From an uncultured Ruminococcus sp. (lineage in GTDB: Bacteria > Bacillota > Clostridia > Oscillospirales > Ruminococcaceae): DNA of 28,430 nt. The translations under genes were made by a program, and so were the position numbers. The notes beneath the pieces were generated by a model. That model saw only the letters and a program-made list of their open reading frames with translations, ran no database searches and was not told the origin of the DNA. The stretch covers positions 1 through 28,430 of the forward strand of contig CALGTV010000117.1 in assembly GCA_937902395.1 (NCBI GenBank), written 5' to 3'. Shown here one piece after another: positions 16,301-22,483 of this stretch (position 1 is its first letter; every line of letters starts with the position of its first letter).

Positions 16301-16607
16301 GATTAAGGGAAATTCTGCACTTGCATCTGTATACACAGAGGGTGTAACACCTCCTTCAAATCCTACAGGTCCTTCTGTAGATGTAACACTTATCGGTGAT
16401 GCAAACTGCGACGGTAAGGTAACAATTGCCGATTCTACAGCAATTCTTCAGGCTATAGGAAATCCTGATAAGTATGGACTTACAGCAGAGGGTGCTGCTA
16501 ATGCAGACTGTTGCAATCCCGGAGACGGAATCACACCTGCTGATGCTCTCTCAATCAAGAGACTTGATGCTAAGCTTATTGATAAGCTTCCTGAAAAAAC
16601 AGCATAA
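13359..16607 (+). CDS. Cellulosomal double mannanase: CBM35-GH26-unassigned module-GH5-dockerin
   Basis: 1082 residues from ATG 13359, which follows TGGAGGG; upstream in-frame codons have no ribosome site. Signal peptide 1-33 (ends VNAA). Then a CBM35-like module (about 37-150); GH26 (about 163-510) with acid/base Glu333 (RPLHE, followed by the WFWWG motif) and nucleophile Glu445 (MTEND); a Thr/Pro linker (about 519-544); an unassigned beta-rich module (about 545-678); a short Thr/Pro linker; GH5 (about 699-990) with acid/base Glu824 (ANEW) and nucleophile Glu919 (GEFG). A Ruminococcus-type dockerin ends it (about 1008-1075), with Ca loops DANCDGKVTIAD and the variant NADCCNPGDGITPAD. Both catalytic domains resemble endo-beta-1,4-mannanases. 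The secreted enzyme should attach to a scaffoldin cohesin and cut mannan or glucomannan. Specificity is inferred. Confidence 0.93.
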   Translation: MHKSFMKKAGAAVMAAAMAFNSSVITAVTVNAAGSDKYEFENGTMTETVEAITESGASGDKVAYMQDDGSVSVDVEVASAGMYKLTIYAYGVGGSKVQNLAINGVDQAQISIPEGEFAPISTTAKLNAGKNTITISKSWGWTKFDYMTVEEATLSPIKALETTPCDINATAETRSLMAYLASVYGKNIISGQQEIYSGGPHGLETEFEYLKDLTGEYPAIRGFDYGNFCCPAFGSDDGSTDRIIEWVKDRKGIATASFHYNVPKDFASYEIGQKIDWAQTTYTAKDTDFSPSKAATPGTKENEYYMQGLKTLAKEFKELEAQGIPVLWRPLHEAEGSGGESGSWFWWGREGSEAYKKLWIYTYETLTNEFDCHNLIWEWNSYNYEYSQDWYPGDAYVDIIGYDKYNCTDWSTGSAVLKHNDSAIGSTFYGIMDRYDSVKMVAMTENDSFSTVDNLIDEKAGWLYFCTWYDGGSPDTNFLSNPAFNTKEDTIEMYQSDYCITLDELPADLYSKDIAPVDPSKTTTRPTTKPTTTTTRATTEADPNKDYGTVKYDKTTKNFKITLPEAAKEFYINVELPKDITYANGGLGVSIPLDGEYYWVNLKWEAKSSGSIKINVEDNFLNCSLGTEVVEDEALIEKIKAELGKSDTYEGQIWYADNNGDAVTDKSGIQILDAYLLKGGSSATTPSTPTTPVLPPTQYDGFYVDGQTIRDANGNEFEMRGVNIAHAWYKDKTEQSIKAAAELGTNCVRIVCSDGVKWDKTSKAEIEKIIGWCKANKQICILEAHDATGSNNIADIVTAAEYWATMADLLNENAEYVILNIANEWYGEWNSATWADGCKQAIKVVRDAGIKNMIMIDCAGWGQYPTSIKEEGASVFASDPDKNTVFSMHMYEYAGGTADMVKNNIDGALKCGAPVLVGEFGLKHTDGDVDEATVMSYCEQNDMGYIAWSWMGNSGGVEYLDLVSSWDGSKLTEWGDIYFNKIKGNSALASVYTEGVTPPSNPTGPSVDVTLIGDANCDGKVTIADSTAILQAIGNPDKYGLTAEGAANADCCNPGDGITPADALSIKRLDAKLIDKLPEKTA

Positions 16608-16635
16608 TTCATAATACCCCCTATATAATAAAAAT

Positions 16636-16661
16636 GAGCCTGAGAAATCAGGCTCGTTTTT
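16636..16661. terminator. Bidirectional terminator between mannanase gene and coaX
   Basis: GAGCCTGA, loop GAAA, TCAGGCTC, then GTTTTTATT on the plus strand; the minus side reads ATTTTTATT. Confidence 0.88.
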
Positions 16662-16662
16662 A

Positions 16663-17433
16663 TTATTTTTTATTTTTCCTGTAAATAATAGTAAGTCCGC
16701 GGATAAGGAGATTATTGTCAACGTGTACCATTTTTTTGCAAAGAGGAATAACAGTTGATGCAAGTCCGCCTGTGGCTACGGCAGTACATGGCTCGCCCAG
16801 TTCTTCCTCAATGCGCTCAATTATGCCGTCAATAGCACAGGCATTTGAAAACAGCGCACCGCTTTTCATGCAATCGATAGTGTTTCGTCCGATGATGTTC
16901 GGTGGCATCTCAAAATCAATTTTCGGCAGCTGAGCAGTGCGGTTAATGAGAGCGTCAGCGGCAACTCCCATACCTGTCATAATAAGTCCGCCGAGATAAT
17001 TTTTGTTGCTGTCAACAACGGAAATAGTTGTGGCAGTTCCCATATCAATGATAATCAAAGGTACGGGATATGTATTTATAGCCGCAACAGCGTCAACAGC
17101 CTGATCGCATCCAAGCTGTTTAGGGTTATCAATAAGTATGTTCAGACCTGTTTTCACTCCGGGCCCCGCAACCATAACATCAACCGTGAAAAGCTTGCGG
17201 ATAGCCTCTTTTACAGTATTTGTCACAGAGGGCACAACCGAGGACATAACAGCGTCGGTTATCTCTTCACAGCGGAAGTTGTTCATTTCCAAAAGCGTCT
17301 TAATAAGAACTGCATATTCCGCGGCAGTTGCATTGTGATTTGTGGAAATTCTCTCAAATACCACGATTTCATCATTATCATTTACACAACCGAAAACAAT
17401 ATTTGTATTGCCAATATCAGCAGCTAAAAGCAT
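16663..17433 (-). CDS. coaX: Type III pantothenate kinase
   Basis: 256 residues. It catalyses the first step of coenzyme A synthesis (pantothenate to 4'-phosphopantothenate) in the cytosol. The phosphate-binding DIGNTN (6-11), GPGVKTG (90-96) and IIDMGTATT (128-136) of the ASKHA-fold type III kinases are clear. The usual GADR is GCDQ here (108-111): the Asp is kept but the Arg is Gln. The ATG at 17433 follows GGGAGG. A minus-strand TATAAT lies at 17466-17471 but I see no good -35. The next CoA gene, coaBC, is about 0.8 kb away on the other strand. Confidence 0.94.
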   Translation of the reverse strand: MLLAADIGNTNIVFGCVNDNDEIVVFERISTNHNATAAEYAVLIKTLLEMNNFRCEEITDAVMSSVVPSVTNTVKEAIRKLFTVDVMVAGPGVKTGLNILIDNPKQLGCDQAVDAVAAINTYPVPLIIIDMGTATTISVVDSNKNYLGGLIMTGMGVAADALINRTAQLPKIDFEMPPNIIGRNTIDCMKSGALFSNACAIDGIIERIEEELGEPCTAVATGGLASTVIPLCKKMVHVDNNLLIRGLTIIYRKNKK

Positions 17434-17563
17434 AAATTTATACCTCCCATTTTGAGTATAACTACATTATACCATATTTTCATCCTAAAATCTATAGATT
17501 TTGAAATTATTTTGAGCTATAGCAGTATAATATTATTGACGAATTTACACAGCATTTATTGTG

Positions 17564-17603
17564 CAATGTGTACATTGTGGGAAGTCTGATAATATGATAT
17601 AAT
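17564..17603 (+). promoter_or_regulatory. Promoter with overlapping palindrome before the DUF4160-DUF2442-coaBC operon
   Basis: TTGTGG (17575-17580), a 17-nt spacer and TATAAT (17598-17603). The inverted repeat CAATGT-GT-ACATTG (17564-17577) overlaps the -35 box, where a bound repressor would block polymerase. The -35 match is only moderate. Confidence 0.5.
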
Positions 17604-17641
17604 TAAGATAGGAATATATGCTGACACAGGAGGAAATTATA

Positions 17642-17902
17642 ATGCCTGAAATAAGTTTATTTTATGGAATAAGAGTAACAATGTACTATACAGACCATAA
17701 TCCACCTCATTTTCACGTTGAATATGCAGGAATGAAGGCAATGGTTGATATATTAAACGGTTATGTAATGCGTGGCAGTCTGCCTAATAAACAAATAAAA
17801 TTGATACTTGCATGGTGTGAAATACATCGTGATGAGCTTATGCAGAACTGGGAACTTGCTAAAAGCAATCAGCCATTAAATAGGATAAATCCATTAATTT
17901 AA
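17642..17902 (+). CDS. DUF4160 domain protein
   Basis: 86 residues. The family hallmark is the opening PEIS.FYGI.V.MYY.DHNPPHFHVEYAG, with a conserved His-rich turn (HNPPHFH), and later ILAWCEIHRDELMQNWELA. I choose ATG 17642 because AGGAGG lies 8 nt before it; an in-frame ATG at 17618 has no ribosome site. Function is unknown. It is almost always found beside a DUF2442 protein, as here (17-nt gap). The small size and pairing recall toxin-antitoxin or regulator-partner modules, but no activity is established. Confidence 0.9.
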   Translation: MPEISLFYGIRVTMYYTDHNPPHFHVEYAGMKAMVDILNGYVMRGSLPNKQIKLILAWCEIHRDELMQNWELAKSNQPLNRINPLI

Positions 17903-17919
17903 ACAAAAGGAGAATACTT

Positions 17920-18216
17920 ATGCAGAACGATATATTTCCTGTAGTTGTTCAGACATTTGCAGGCGAAGATTATACCGTATATGCCTATATGCTTGACGGA
18001 ACAATCAGAAAAGTATCTGTAAAGCATCTTGTGGAACAAGGCGGTGTATGGGATAGGTTGAAAGACTATGATTTTTTCAGAAATGCCCTGACTGTTATGA
18101 ATGATACGGTGGCATGGGATTTGTCAGGCTGCTTTGACCCTGCAAACTGTATAGATATTGACCCATTTACTGTTGCCGAGTGTGAGGCTGTTTCAGACCC
18201 TCTTAGTGCGGCATAA
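17920..18216 (+). CDS. DUF2442 domain protein
   Basis: 98 residues. The pattern of a short beta segment (YTVYAYMLDGTIRKVSVKHLVEQGGVWDRLKDYDFFRNALTVM in parts) followed by VAWDLSGCFDPANCIDIDP is the DUF2442 signature. No signal or membrane helix. It is the fixed partner of the DUF4160 gene upstream; AAAGGAG precedes the start and coaBC follows 23 nt after the stop. Function unknown. Confidence 0.88.
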   Translation: MQNDIFPVVVQTFAGEDYTVYAYMLDGTIRKVSVKHLVEQGGVWDRLKDYDFFRNALTVMNDTVAWDLSGCFDPANCIDIDPFTVAECEAVSDPLSAA

Positions 18217-18239
18217 AACTTTTTTCAAGGAGAATAAAT

Positions 18240-19430
18240 ATGCTCAAAGGAAAAACAATACTACTTGGAGTTTCAAGCTCCATAGCCGCTTATAAAATGT
18301 GCAACGTGGCACGTATGCTGACGAAGCTTGGCGCTGAGGTACACGTATCAATGACGGCAAACGCCACTAATTTCGTACATCCTCTCACATTTGAAACCCT
18401 TACACAGAATAAGTGCCTTATAGATACATTTGACCGCAATTTCCAGTACAGCGTGGAGCACGTAGCAATTGCAAAAAAGGCTGATTTGGTGCTTATCGCT
18501 CCTGCAACGGCTAATGTAATCGGCAAAATCGCAAACGGAATTGCCGATGATATGCTGACTACAACAGTTATGGCTTGCACTTGCCCTATACTTGTCTCAC
18601 CTGCTATGAATCACAATATGCTCCACAATTCAATTGTTCAGGAGAATATTGAAAAGCTGAAACGTCACGGCTACAAAATAATTGATTCTGTAAGAGGTAT
18701 GCTTGCAAATCGTGACATCGGCGACGGAAAGCTCCCCGATGAAGATACGCTGGTGGAGTATATTCTCCGTGAAATTGCCTTTGAAAAGGATCTGGCAGGA
18801 AAAAAAGTTCTCGTGACAGCAGGTGCAACCCGTGAGAGCATTGACCCTGTGCGTTTTATCACAAACCATTCCAGCGGAAAAATGGGATTTGCTATGGCAA
18901 AAGCGGCTATGCTCCGCGGCGCAGAGGTAACTGTAGTTGCGGCACATACAGAAGTTGACCCGCCTATGTTTGTGGACGTTGTAAATGTCAAATCTGCGGA
19001 AGATATGTTCAACGCTGTAAAGAGCCGTATGGACGATATGGATATTATCATAAAAGCGGCAGCTGTGGCAGATTATACCCCTGTTTCAACTGCCGACCAT
19101 AAAATAAAGAAATCAGACGGCGATATGAGCATATCGCTGAAACGGACTACGGATATTCTGAAATATATCGGTGAAAACAGACGCGAGGGACAGGTTATCT
19201 GCGGATTTTCCATGGAAACCGACAACGTGATTGAAAATTCACGAAAAAAGCTGATTTCTAAAAACTGCGATATGATATGCGCCAATTCCCTTAAAAAAGA
19301 CGGTGCAGGCTTCGGTACGGATACGAATATTATCACGATGATAACAGCAGACTGCGATGAAGAACTGGAGCTGATGAGCAAATTCGATGCGGCGAATGTT
19401 ATTCTGACGAAGATAAAAACACTTTTATAA
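18240..19430 (+). CDS. coaBC: Bifunctional phosphopantothenoylcysteine decarboxylase / phosphopantothenate-cysteine ligase
   Basis: 396 residues, full length. It carries two consecutive steps of coenzyme A synthesis after coaX. The N-terminal flavoprotein CoaC domain (about 1-180) has GVSSSIAAYK, catalytic His74 (SVEHVAIAK) and PAMNHNM (121-127). The C-terminal CoaB ligase (about 187-396) has VTAGATRESIDPVRFITNHSSGKMG and AAAVADYTP. Odd feature: the substrate clamp motif, normally ACGD with a catalytic Cys, reads ANRD here (about 156-159), so the Cys is Asn. Either the family branch uses another proton donor or decarboxylase activity is altered. It follows DUF2442 by 23 nt, with AAGGAG before the ATG. 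Confidence 0.94.
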   Translation: MLKGKTILLGVSSSIAAYKMCNVARMLTKLGAEVHVSMTANATNFVHPLTFETLTQNKCLIDTFDRNFQYSVEHVAIAKKADLVLIAPATANVIGKIANGIADDMLTTTVMACTCPILVSPAMNHNMLHNSIVQENIEKLKRHGYKIIDSVRGMLANRDIGDGKLPDEDTLVEYILREIAFEKDLAGKKVLVTAGATRESIDPVRFITNHSSGKMGFAMAKAAMLRGAEVTVVAAHTEVDPPMFVDVVNVKSAEDMFNAVKSRMDDMDIIIKAAAVADYTPVSTADHKIKKSDGDMSISLKRTTDILKYIGENRREGQVICGFSMETDNVIENSRKKLISKNCDMICANSLKKDGAGFGTDTNIITMITADCDEELELMSKFDAANVILTKIKTLL

Positions 19431-19445
19431 AGCGAGGAAGTTAAA

Positions 19446-20135
19446 ATGACTATCAAAGATATGCAAAATCTGAATCGTGATACAATAGCGTATATTTCGT
19501 CAATAATAGAAACCGGAATGAATTTAAACGAGATAAGAACTCTTTGTGAAAAATATCTGCTTGCTCACGGTGCAGATTCGTTTTGGTACTGGGATGTTGG
19601 TGCATTTGTATTTTGCGGAAAGGAAACTGCTGTTTCAGTATCAGGCAGGGAATACAAAACTTCTGATATAAAAATTGAGGAAAATGACATAATCACGATT
19701 GATTTAAGCCCACAAAACAATAATATATGGGGTGATTACGCCCGAACTATTATAATAGAGAATGGCAATGTTGTTACAGAAGTTGAAAAAATTCAAAATG
19801 ATGAGTGGCGAAATGGTTTGATTATGGAAAAACACATCCATAAAGCAATGCAGGAGTATGTAACAGTTGATACTACTTTTGAGGAGTTGTATTATCACAT
19901 AAATAAAATAATTGCTGAAAAAGGTTATGTAAACCTCGATTTTATGGGAAATCTCGGACATTCAATTGTTATGGATAAAAATGACAGAATTTATATTGAA
20001 AAGGGCAGCAAAGCAAAGCTTTCGTCTGTAAAAGCTTTTACCTTTGAACCTCACATCAGCATACCAAATTCCTCATATGTGTACAAAATGGAAAATATTT
20101 ACTCTTTTAATAATGGCAAATTAATCGAGGAATGA
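19446..20135 (+). CDS. M24-family metallopeptidase-fold protein (Xaa-Pro aminopeptidase-like)
   Basis: 229 residues, the pita-bread fold alone without the N-terminal domain of PepP/PepQ. All five metal ligands are in place: Asp86 (TIDLSP), Asp97 (GDYART), His172 (GNLGHSI), Glu201 (FEPHI) and Glu216 (KMENIY). An active dimetal aminopeptidase or prolidase-like enzyme is plausible; methionine aminopeptidase is less likely because the substrate-pocket segments differ. Cytosolic. The gap to coaBC is 15 nt with AGCGAGG, so it is probably the last gene of that operon. Composition is more AT-rich than coaBC. Confidence 0.85.
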   Translation: MTIKDMQNLNRDTIAYISSIIETGMNLNEIRTLCEKYLLAHGADSFWYWDVGAFVFCGKETAVSVSGREYKTSDIKIEENDIITIDLSPQNNNIWGDYARTIIIENGNVVTEVEKIQNDEWRNGLIMEKHIHKAMQEYVTVDTTFEELYYHINKIIAEKGYVNLDFMGNLGHSIVMDKNDRIYIEKGSKAKLSSVKAFTFEPHISIPNSSYVYKMENIYSFNNGKLIEE

Positions 20136-20159
20136 TATGTATTTTTTTCTTTAATTGCC

Positions 20160-20188
20160 TTGACATTTTGTTGCTGATAGTGTATAAT
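20160..20188 (+). promoter_or_regulatory. Consensus promoter of the type III toxin-antitoxin locus
   Basis: Perfect TTGACA and TATAAT with a 17-nt spacer, the strongest promoter in the window. The start is near 20195, exactly at the base of the hairpin AGAGAA-GAAG-TTCTCT (20195-20210). Confidence 0.88.
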
Positions 20189-20213
20189 AATATTAGAGAA
20201 GAAGTTCTCTTAT

Positions 20214-20302
20214 GTTTCACGCTAATCAGTATGCGTGTTATAAATAACTGACTTGAAAGTTTATCGCTGACCCGTATGCGAATATAAATAACGGGCTTGA
20301 AA
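20214..20302 (+). ncRNA. Type III antitoxin RNA, two tandem repeats (CptI-like)
   Basis: Unit 1 is 20214-20258 (45 nt) and unit 2 is 20259-20302 (44 nt). Both run GTTT..CGCT.A.C.GTATGCG, then TATAAATAAC, then CTTGAAA. In each unit a 5-bp stem closes: TCAGT with ACTGA in unit 1, CCCGT with ACGGG in unit 2. Two base pairs differ compensatorily, so the RNA structure is conserved. The shared GAAA/GT junction is the natural place for the toxin to cut the precursor into single units, as in ToxI and CptI. The repeats lie between a consensus promoter and a terminator, directly upstream of a ToxN/CptN-like gene. CptI RNAs typically have about two repeats of about this length (from memory). The assignment rests on architecture plus toxin similarity. 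Confidence 0.85.
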
Positions 20303-20303
20303 G

Positions 20304-20335
20304 TACCTCTCGTACCTGTTATGAGAGGTATTTTT
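20304..20335 (+). terminator. Attenuating terminator between antitoxin repeats and toxin gene
   Basis: TACCTCTC and GAGAGGTA form an 8-bp stem followed by TTTTT. In type III systems this terminator lets most transcripts end as antitoxin RNA and a minority read through into the toxin. Confidence 0.88.
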
Positions 20336-20348
20336 ATTAGGGAGAATT

Positions 20349-20843
20349 ATGGAAAACTATGGTTGCTATATTATTAAAGATGATTTTTTCAATACGTATA
20401 ATGACCCATATTTAAAAGGTAATAAAAAAGAAAATCGACCGCATTATTGCTGTTTTAAAGATAAGGATAATGAAAATTTGTTCTGGGTTATTCCTATGAG
20501 TCATCAAATTGATAAATACGAAAAATTAATAAATAAACGTATGGAACAAAATAAACCCTGCGATATTGTGCATATTATTAAGATTAATAATGCTAAAAGC
20601 GTTCTTCTAATTCAGGATATGTTTCCTATAATAGAGAAATATATTGAAAGACCGTATACTATAAATTCAATCCCTTTAGTAATAAAAAACAGTAAAGATA
20701 TTAATGAAATAAATAAGAAAGCAAAAAATATTTTCAGACTGATAAATCGAAAAATGAAATTTAATCCTACACAACCTGATGTACTTAGCATTAAGGAACA
20801 ATTAATAGAAGAAATTGAAGAAAATTCCTTGTTGAAAATTTAA
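20349..20843 (+). CDS. Type III toxin, ToxN/AbiQ-CptN-like endoribonuclease
   Basis: 164 residues, the usual size. It shows the pattern I associate with CptN-family toxins: YIIKDDFFNTYNDPYLKGN, then NRPHYCCFKD (29-38), WVIPMSHQIDKYEK (46-59), CDIVHI, LIQDMFPI (87-94), a central helix near 120-135 and PTQPDVLSIKEQL (140-152). These proteins have an MazF/Kid-like fold and cut AAA-containing mRNA unless wrapped by their repeat RNA. The ribosome site AGGGAG is right after the terminator T-run. The gene is clearly more AT-rich than most neighbours, which suggests horizontal acquisition. It may serve in phage abortive infection or element maintenance. The CptN rather than ToxN or TenpN assignment is from memory of the families. 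Confidence 0.83.
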   Translation: MENYGCYIIKDDFFNTYNDPYLKGNKKENRPHYCCFKDKDNENLFWVIPMSHQIDKYEKLINKRMEQNKPCDIVHIIKINNAKSVLLIQDMFPIIEKYIERPYTINSIPLVIKNSKDINEINKKAKNIFRLINRKMKFNPTQPDVLSIKEQLIEEIEENSLLKI

Positions 20844-20852
20844 AATAATTCA

Positions 20853-20884
20853 GGGCGGTCAGTTCAAAATTGAATTGACCGCCC
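20853..20884. terminator. Bidirectional terminator between toxin and DUF1846 genes
   Basis: A 14-bp stem, GGGCGGTCAGTTCA with TGAATTGACCGCCC (one G-U), loop AAAT. T-runs are weak on both sides, but the stem is very stable and the flanking genes converge. Confidence 0.7.
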
Positions 20885-20899
20885 ATTTACATATCATTT

Positions 20900-22366
20900 T
20901 CAGTTATATTTCGGCTCGCAAGTAAGATTTATTCCTAATCTCTTAAAAATACGCTCATCAACAGGGGAGAGGATAACAGTTGAGTGCACCTCACAGCCAC
21001 GGAGATTTGAAATCTGCTCCATAGCGCGTTTTGCGTTGTCATCGGTAGTTGCACAGATTGAAAGCGCAAGGAGAGTTTCGTCAGTATGTATACGGGGATT
21101 GTTATTACCCAGATGATTTACCTTTAAATCCATAATCGGCTCAATAACGTGGGGCGACATAAGGAGAATACTGTCGTCCAGTCCAGCCATATGCTTCAAC
21201 GCATTGAGAAGAAGTCCCGATGCCGCACCTAAAAGGTCAGAAGTTCTGCCTGTGAGAAGAGTTCCGTCGGAAAGTTCCATAGCAGCGGCAGGTGCGCCTG
21301 TTTCAGCCTCTTTCTTCAATGCAACTTCAACGGTTTTTCTGCTTTCGGGATTGATATTTGCCTGTTTCATAAGAAGTGACAGTTTTGTAACCTCATCATC
21401 GGAAATAAGACCTTTTCGACGGTCACAAAGTCCCACATAATAACGGCGGATAATTTCATCAGAAGCCGCCTTGCAGGTGATTTCATCGTCAATTATGCAG
21501 TTTCCAGCCATATTTACGCCCATATCAGTGGGGGATTTGTATGGGGATTCCCCTAAAATATTTTCAAACATAGCGTTGAGAACGGGGAATATTTCAACAT
21601 CTCTGTTGTAGTTTACTGTAGTTTCGCCGTATGCTTCAAGGTGGAATGGGTCAATCATATTCACATCGTTGAGGTCGGAGGTTGCAGCTTCATACGCGAT
21701 ATTTACAGGGTGGCGGAGGGGAAGATTCCATATTGGAAATGTTTCAAATTTGGCATATCCTGCATTTAGTCCGCGCTTATGCTCGTGGTAAAGCTGAGAA
21801 AGACAGGTAGCCATTTTGCCGCTTCCGGGACCGGGAGCTGTTACAATAACAAGTTTTCTTGAAGTTTCGATATATTCGTTTTTACCGAAGCCGTCCTCGC
21901 TGATAATTCTGTTCAAATCAGAGGGATAGCCTTTGATGTTATAATGGTGGTATACGTTCACCCCAAGCGCTTCAAGTCTTGCGGCAAAAGCGTCAGCGGT
22001 AGGCTGATTGTCGTAGCGTGTGAGGACTACGGAACTTACAAGAAGTCCGATTTTTCTGAAAACATTCAGCAGACGGATTACGTCAACATCGTAAGTAATG
22101 CCCAAATCTCCACGGATTTTATTTTTTTCAATATCATCGGAGTTGATTACGATAACAATTTCCGAATCATCTTTCAGCTCCAGAAGCAGCTGCAATTTGC
22201 TGTCAGGTTTGAATCCCGGGAGCACGCGTGAGGCGTGAAAATCGTCAAAGAGCTTGCCGCCGAATTCCAGATAAAGCTTGTCTCCGAATTGGTCAATACG
22301 CTCACGGATATGCTCTGACTGCAATTTAAGATATTTTTCGTTATCAAAACCGATTTTACTGTTCAT
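20900..22366 (-). CDS. DUF1846 family protein
   Basis: 488 residues. This is a widespread Firmicutes family of conserved length. Recognisable parts are the start IGFDNEKYLKLQSEHIRERI, the P-loop-like APGPGSGKMATCLSQLYHE (about 180-198), FPIWNLPLRHPVNIAYEAATSDL and VNMIDPFHLEAYG. The Gly-rich loop suggests nucleotide binding. Solved homologues exist, but I know of no agreed function. Cytosolic. I choose ATG 22366 because GGAGGG precedes it by 8 nt; the upstream in-frame ATG overlaps this ribosome site. It is transcribed alone. Confidence 0.9.
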   Translation of the reverse strand: MNSKIGFDNEKYLKLQSEHIRERIDQFGDKLYLEFGGKLFDDFHASRVLPGFKPDSKLQLLLELKDDSEIVIVINSDDIEKNKIRGDLGITYDVDVIRLLNVFRKIGLLVSSVVLTRYDNQPTADAFAARLEALGVNVYHHYNIKGYPSDLNRIISEDGFGKNEYIETSRKLVIVTAPGPGSGKMATCLSQLYHEHKRGLNAGYAKFETFPIWNLPLRHPVNIAYEAATSDLNDVNMIDPFHLEAYGETTVNYNRDVEIFPVLNAMFENILGESPYKSPTDMGVNMAGNCIIDDEITCKAASDEIIRRYYVGLCDRRKGLISDDEVTKLSLLMKQANINPESRKTVEVALKKEAETGAPAAAMELSDGTLLTGRTSDLLGAASGLLLNALKHMAGLDDSILLMSPHVIEPIMDLKVNHLGNNNPRIHTDETLLALSICATTDDNAKRAMEQISNLRGCEVHSTVILSPVDERIFKRLGINLTCEPKYN

Positions 22367-22445
22367 AGATATTCCCTCCATAAATTACGCTATTATTATT
22401 ATATAGCAAAATCAAAAAAAAAGCAAGGGGAAAATGAGGATTTAA

Positions 22446-22476
22446 CAAAAAAATGCTCTCCTATTTCGGAGAGCAT
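22446..22476 (-). terminator. Intrinsic terminator of the Gld-type ABC operon
   Basis: On the minus strand ATGCTCTCC, a 6-nt loop and GGAGAGCAT, followed by a run of T (TTTTTT). It lies 7 nt after the last gene. Confidence 0.9.
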
Positions 22477-22483
22477 AATTATA

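Noticed and set aside
20214..20249. Short ORF MFHANQYACYK in the repeat region as a leader peptide
   Set aside because: It has no ribosome site and unit 2 does not preserve the frame or the ATG.
20195..20335. A riboswitch or tandem aptamer controlling the downstream gene
   Set aside because: Promoter, tandem repeats, terminator and gene could fit a riboswitch, but I recognise no aptamer class, and the downstream protein resembles a type III toxin, which explains the repeats better.
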